55,104 nt of DNA. It comes from Pseudomonadota bacterium. GTDB lineage: Bacteria; Desulfobacterota; JADFVX01. The position numbers were made by a program, and so were the translations under genes. Below, piece after piece: positions 52,427 to 55,104 of the stretch. The stretch covers positions 1 through 55,104 of the forward strand of contig JADFVX010000064.1 of NCBI GenBank assembly GCA_015222755.1. The letters are read 5' to 3'. The notes under the pieces were generated by a model. The model was given only the letters and a program-made list of their open reading frames with translations. It had not been told where the DNA came from and ran no database searches. The first letter of the stretch is position 1, and every line of letters begins with the position of its first letter.

Positions 52427-53863
52427 TTGGACGAGAAAGAAAAAAATAAAGACAGGCTTTCAAAAAAAGCCTTTAGCTATTTCCTTAGAATGAGCATTGC
52501 CCGCAAGATGCTTGTCGGGTATATCTCGTTGCTTGGACTCCTCTTTATAGTGTCCTTCTATACACTAAGCAACCTGAACAGGTTAAACCTGCTGAACCAA
52601 AGTATTCTTGAAATTGATGTGCCTATTATTCAGGCGACTGGCAGCATGCTTGATGAGGTACTGGCACAGGAGAGCTACATCCGCCGCTATGTCCTTCTTG
52701 GCTCTCCTGAGATACTGAAACTGTTCTGGGAAAAAGGCAGATCTTTTGAGGAACATGTAAAGCTGCTAGACTCACTTAAACGAACCCCCCCCTTACCTGT
52801 TAAAAAACTTGCTGCTCTACATAAAAAGTACAGTGACGCTTTAATTGGAGGGGTTAAAGACCTCTCCTCGCCGGGCTCGGAGCTGTCAGATGACTTAGAT
52901 AGATCTATCAAGGCCCAACAGGAAAACATAGTTGCACTACTGAAAAGTATGGCAACTGAGGTCAGGGAAGGCCAGAACAAAAAGAATGCCGAGATAGCCA
53001 ATATAGGAAGCCTTGCCTTCAAGATCTCTGTAATGCTTTGCTTAACGGGCTTCATATTTTCCGTCGGTTTTTTTATCTTTATCACCATCAATATATCCGG
53101 CGCGATCAACAAACTTAAGCTGGCAACACAAAAAATATCTGAAGGGGATTTTGATTATAAGCCAAATATACAGAACAAGGATGAGATAGGCGATCTGGCA
53201 GCCTCTTTTGTCAAGATGGCTGGACGCCTCAAGAAACTGGAGGAGATGTATATTGATGCCAGCCCCCTGACACGCCTCCCAGGTGGCATTGCCGTGGAAA
53301 ATATAGTCAAGAAAAGACTAAGGGATAATACCCCTATGGCATTTTGTCTTATGGACCTAGACAATTTCAAGGCCTATAATGATAATTATGGCTATGGCAA
53401 AGGGAATGAAATGATAATAGCAACTGCAAATATAATTGAAAAGGCATCTAAAGAGTTCGGGGGCAAAAATGACTTTGTCGGTCATATAGGTGGAGATGAC
53501 TTTGTCCTCGTCGCCGATGCAGATAGTTTCAATGAAACATGTGACAATATTGTAAAGACCTTTGATAGGGAAGTCCCGGGCTTTTATAATGAAGCAGATG
53601 TGAAAAGGGGTCATATCGATGCTGCAGACAGGCAGGGCAATGCCAGGCAGTTCCCGCTGGCTAGCCTCTCAATAGCTGTTGTTACCAATAGAGAGAGAAA
53701 TGTAAGCAGTCATATTGTTTTTGGAGAGATCGCTGCGGAGCTTAAAGAATATGCCAAGTCGATACCAGGTAGTGTCTATGTTGTTGACCACAGAAGGAAT
53801 GGAGTGAATCCTGCAGAAAAAATGCCTGAGAATACGAAGCCGAATAAAAGTGGAGAGGACTGA
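52427..53863 (+). CDS. Membrane HAMP-GGDEF protein with altered active-site motif
   Basis: A 478-residue protein from TTG 52427 (AGGGG 12 bp upstream; an ATG at 52491 is an alternative). Membrane helix 1 (about 30-50), a periplasmic four-helix-like sensor (50-205), helix 2 (about 208-230) and a HAMP domain (IQNKDEIGDLAASFVKMA) lead to a GGDEF-like domain (about 285-440). The signature is GGDDF, not GG(D/E)EF, and no RxxD inhibitory site is seen, so it may have little cyclase activity or act as a c-di-GMP or GTP sensor. The stop overlaps the lipoprotein start. Confidence 0.8.
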   Translation: MDEKEKNKDRLSKKAFSYFLRMSIARKMLVGYISLLGLLFIVSFYTLSNLNRLNLLNQSILEIDVPIIQATGSMLDEVLAQESYIRRYVLLGSPEILKLFWEKGRSFEEHVKLLDSLKRTPPLPVKKLAALHKKYSDALIGGVKDLSSPGSELSDDLDRSIKAQQENIVALLKSMATEVREGQNKKNAEIANIGSLAFKISVMLCLTGFIFSVGFFIFITINISGAINKLKLATQKISEGDFDYKPNIQNKDEIGDLAASFVKMAGRLKKLEEMYIDASPLTRLPGGIAVENIVKKRLRDNTPMAFCLMDLDNFKAYNDNYGYGKGNEMIIATANIIEKASKEFGGKNDFVGHIGGDDFVLVADADSFNETCDNIVKTFDREVPGFYNEADVKRGHIDAADRQGNARQFPLASLSIAVVTNRERNVSSHIVFGEIAAELKEYAKSIPGSVYVVDHRRNGVNPAEKMPENTKPNKSGED

Positions 53864-54402
53864 TGTTAAAGATAGCTGAGCATCATGTAATTTGTTTTTC
53901 TATCTCAGCCTGTCTCATCCTGGGGGCCTGCGTTCCTTATCAAAAAGCAGTTAAAGGCACTTTATCATCAGGATCGATTTTTGAAACGGGAATAAGTGAT
54001 GAGGCAATCCCTGCTGAAATAGTGAGGCTGAAAGACCTCACGGAAGATAAAACGGGCAAAGTGGTTTCTGTCGATGTTTATTTAAGCCTGGCCATTCTTT
54101 ATTCCAGCTACAAAAATGAAGACCCTGATTATGCCTCTGCACTGACTGCACTTGAAAAATACATGGCTGTATATAATGTAGGGAGCAACGAGTCAGAACT
54201 TAACACCCTGTACACTCTTTTGTTAAGAATGCAGCACTTATCAAAAAATAAAAGCGTTAAAAGCACTTTAATCAAGAAAAACAAGGCACTGACAAAGCAG
54301 AATAAAGAACTTTCAATAATCAATGAAGTACTGAAAGAGACTATAGAAAAATTAGGGACTATAGATCTTAACCTGGAGAAGAAGAGAAAAAGTTATAAAT
54401 AA
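53863..54402 (+). CDS. Small lipoprotein with C-terminal coiled coil
   Basis: A 179-residue protein with a lipoprotein signal (SACLILGAC, cysteine about residue 23). Its middle is helical with a TPR-like stretch (LSLAILYSSYKNEDPDYASALTALEKY) and the C-terminus a Lys/Asn-rich coiled coil (KNKALTKQNKELSIINEVLKETIEKL). It begins at the last base of the HAMP-GGDEF stop (TGATG), so both are made together. The arrangement recalls QseG, a coiled-coil lipoprotein tuning a membrane sensor in E. coli, but similarity is in architecture only. Confidence 0.65.
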   Translation: MLKIAEHHVICFSISACLILGACVPYQKAVKGTLSSGSIFETGISDEAIPAEIVRLKDLTEDKTGKVVSVDVYLSLAILYSSYKNEDPDYASALTALEKYMAVYNVGSNESELNTLYTLLLRMQHLSKNKSVKSTLIKKNKALTKQNKELSIINEVLKETIEKLGTIDLNLEKKRKSYK

Positions 54403-54539
54403 ATCTTTATCCCCCCGTATGTTGGCATTATACAGATTATTTACAGCACTTTGATTAAAGCAAATATGTTTTTTTGTTTTATCCCCCGAAATATTATACT
54501 GCTACAAGGGGCAGAAAAAATCTGCTATCATCGGCCGCT

Positions 54540-55104
54540 ATGCTCTTACGCCTCACCGAAATAAGACTTTCTCTCGATGAAGAGGAATCGCTGCTGCCCC
54601 AAAGGGCTGCAGAGCGTCTGTCCCTTAAGGCCAATGATCTAGACAGTCTGACCATTATAAGAAAGTCGCTGGATGCCAGGAAGAAGGACTCCATCCAGTA
54701 CGTCTACACCCTGCTTGTAGAGGTGGCAGAAGAGAAACTGCCCCCGGCAATTACCGAGGACAGGCATGTAAAGGTCTTTGAAAGGACGCCCTCATCCCCA
54801 TTTCCAAAAATCAAGACAGAGCTACGGCCCGTTATCATAGGTACGGGGCCGGCAGGGCTTTTTACGGCACTCCGCATGACCGAATACGGGATGAAGCCCC
54901 TTATCCTTGAGCGGGGAAAGCCTATTGCTGAAAGGGTGAAGGACGTTGAGAGTTTCTGGAATAAGCGTAATTTAAACCCCGAGAGCAATGTCCAGTTTGG
55001 CGAGGGTGGCGCCGGAACCTTTTCCGATGGAAAGCTGACCACACGGCTGGACGACCCGCGCATTGATTACATACTGAAGGCCTTTATTGACGCAGGTGCT
55101 GAAC
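54540..55104 (+). CDS. FAD-dependent dehydrogenase (COG2509-like), 5' part; runs off the window
   Basis: An open frame from ATG 54540 to the window edge, 188 codons. An N-terminal domain of about 85 residues (RLTEIRLSLDEEESLLPQRA) precedes the FAD site VIIGTGPAGLFTALRM, then LILERGKPIAERVKDVE and SNVQFGEGGAGTFSDGKLTTR. These mark the COG2509 'uncharacterised FAD-dependent dehydrogenase' family, roughly 530 residues long, so about two thirds lies outside. Its substrate is unknown. The ribosome site is poor. Confidence 0.85.
   Translation, partial: MLLRLTEIRLSLDEEESLLPQRAAERLSLKANDLDSLTIIRKSLDARKKDSIQYVYTLLVEVAEEKLPPAITEDRHVKVFERTPSSPFPKIKTELRPVIIGTGPAGLFTALRMTEYGMKPLILERGKPIAERVKDVESFWNKRNLNPESNVQFGEGGAGTFSDGKLTTRLDDPRIDYILKAFIDAGAE

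Overview
The window reads as chromosomal DNA of a Gram-negative bacterium of the broad deltaproteobacterial (Desulfobacterota-like) kind. This is an inference from gene content: class II c-type cytochromes, a c-type-heme (DUF3365) histidine kinase, bactofilin beside ParAB, a TraR/DksA-type zinc protein, sigma-54 regulation, outer-membrane and periplasmic proteins, and DUF366 beside QueE. No tRNA, rRNA, CRISPR array or intact transposase was found. Coding density is high and most genes lie on the minus strand in overlapping operons.

Layout. 1-84: tail of an ABC ATPase. 263-3725: a small plus-strand redox/stress island (two secreted class II cytochromes, two paralogous Spy-like proteins, a secreted TPR protein) bracketed by two copies of a two-hairpin repeat. 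3726-8019 (minus): ABC exporter and penicillin-binding protein 1A. 8208-12847 (plus): parA, parB, bactofilin, a HEAT-like gene split by a frameshift, and bioB. 13066-16267 (minus): sigma-54 regulator, rmuC and a TerB-like protein, headed by a perfect 39-bp palindrome. 16689-19052 (plus): an L,D-transpeptidase and a MepK-like peptidase in visibly GC-richer DNA. 19139-24405: an accessory stretch with a 59-residue protein, a heme-binding histidine kinase, broken rhodanese and YceI genes, a zinc-ribbon protein, a secreted protein and a Cache sensor with no output domain. Two of its genes share a duplicated promoter region.

24700-28829 (minus): DUF2339 and DUF3999 envelope proteins. 29298-33771 (minus): a three-gene cassette (TPR/beta-barrel protein, FecR-domain protein, CHASE2 adenylate cyclase) flanked by a duplication of the 3' end and terminator of the ABC-F gene at 34213-35991. 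36067-37535: a CBS-GGDEF diguanylate cyclase and a TraR/DksA-like protein. 37609-49306 (minus): a long co-directional run xerC-hslV-glmU-glmS-ClC-(three membrane/glycosyl-transfer genes)-GT2-UvrD helicase. 49538-55104 (plus): DUF366-queE-ubiD, a HAMP-GGDEF protein with a lipoprotein partner, and the start of a FAD-dependent dehydrogenase.

Themes. Cell-wall and envelope work recurs (PBP1A, LdtD/MepK pair, GlmS/GlmU, bactofilin), as does nucleotide-second-messenger and redox sensing (cyclase, two GGDEF proteins, heme kinase, Cache protein). The least ordinary features are the ABC-F 3'-end duplication around the cyclase cassette, the duplicated promoter, the palindrome at the sigma-54 regulator, the rhodanese broken at a UGA in its active-site loop, and the interleaved inverted repeats behind the ABC-F gene.
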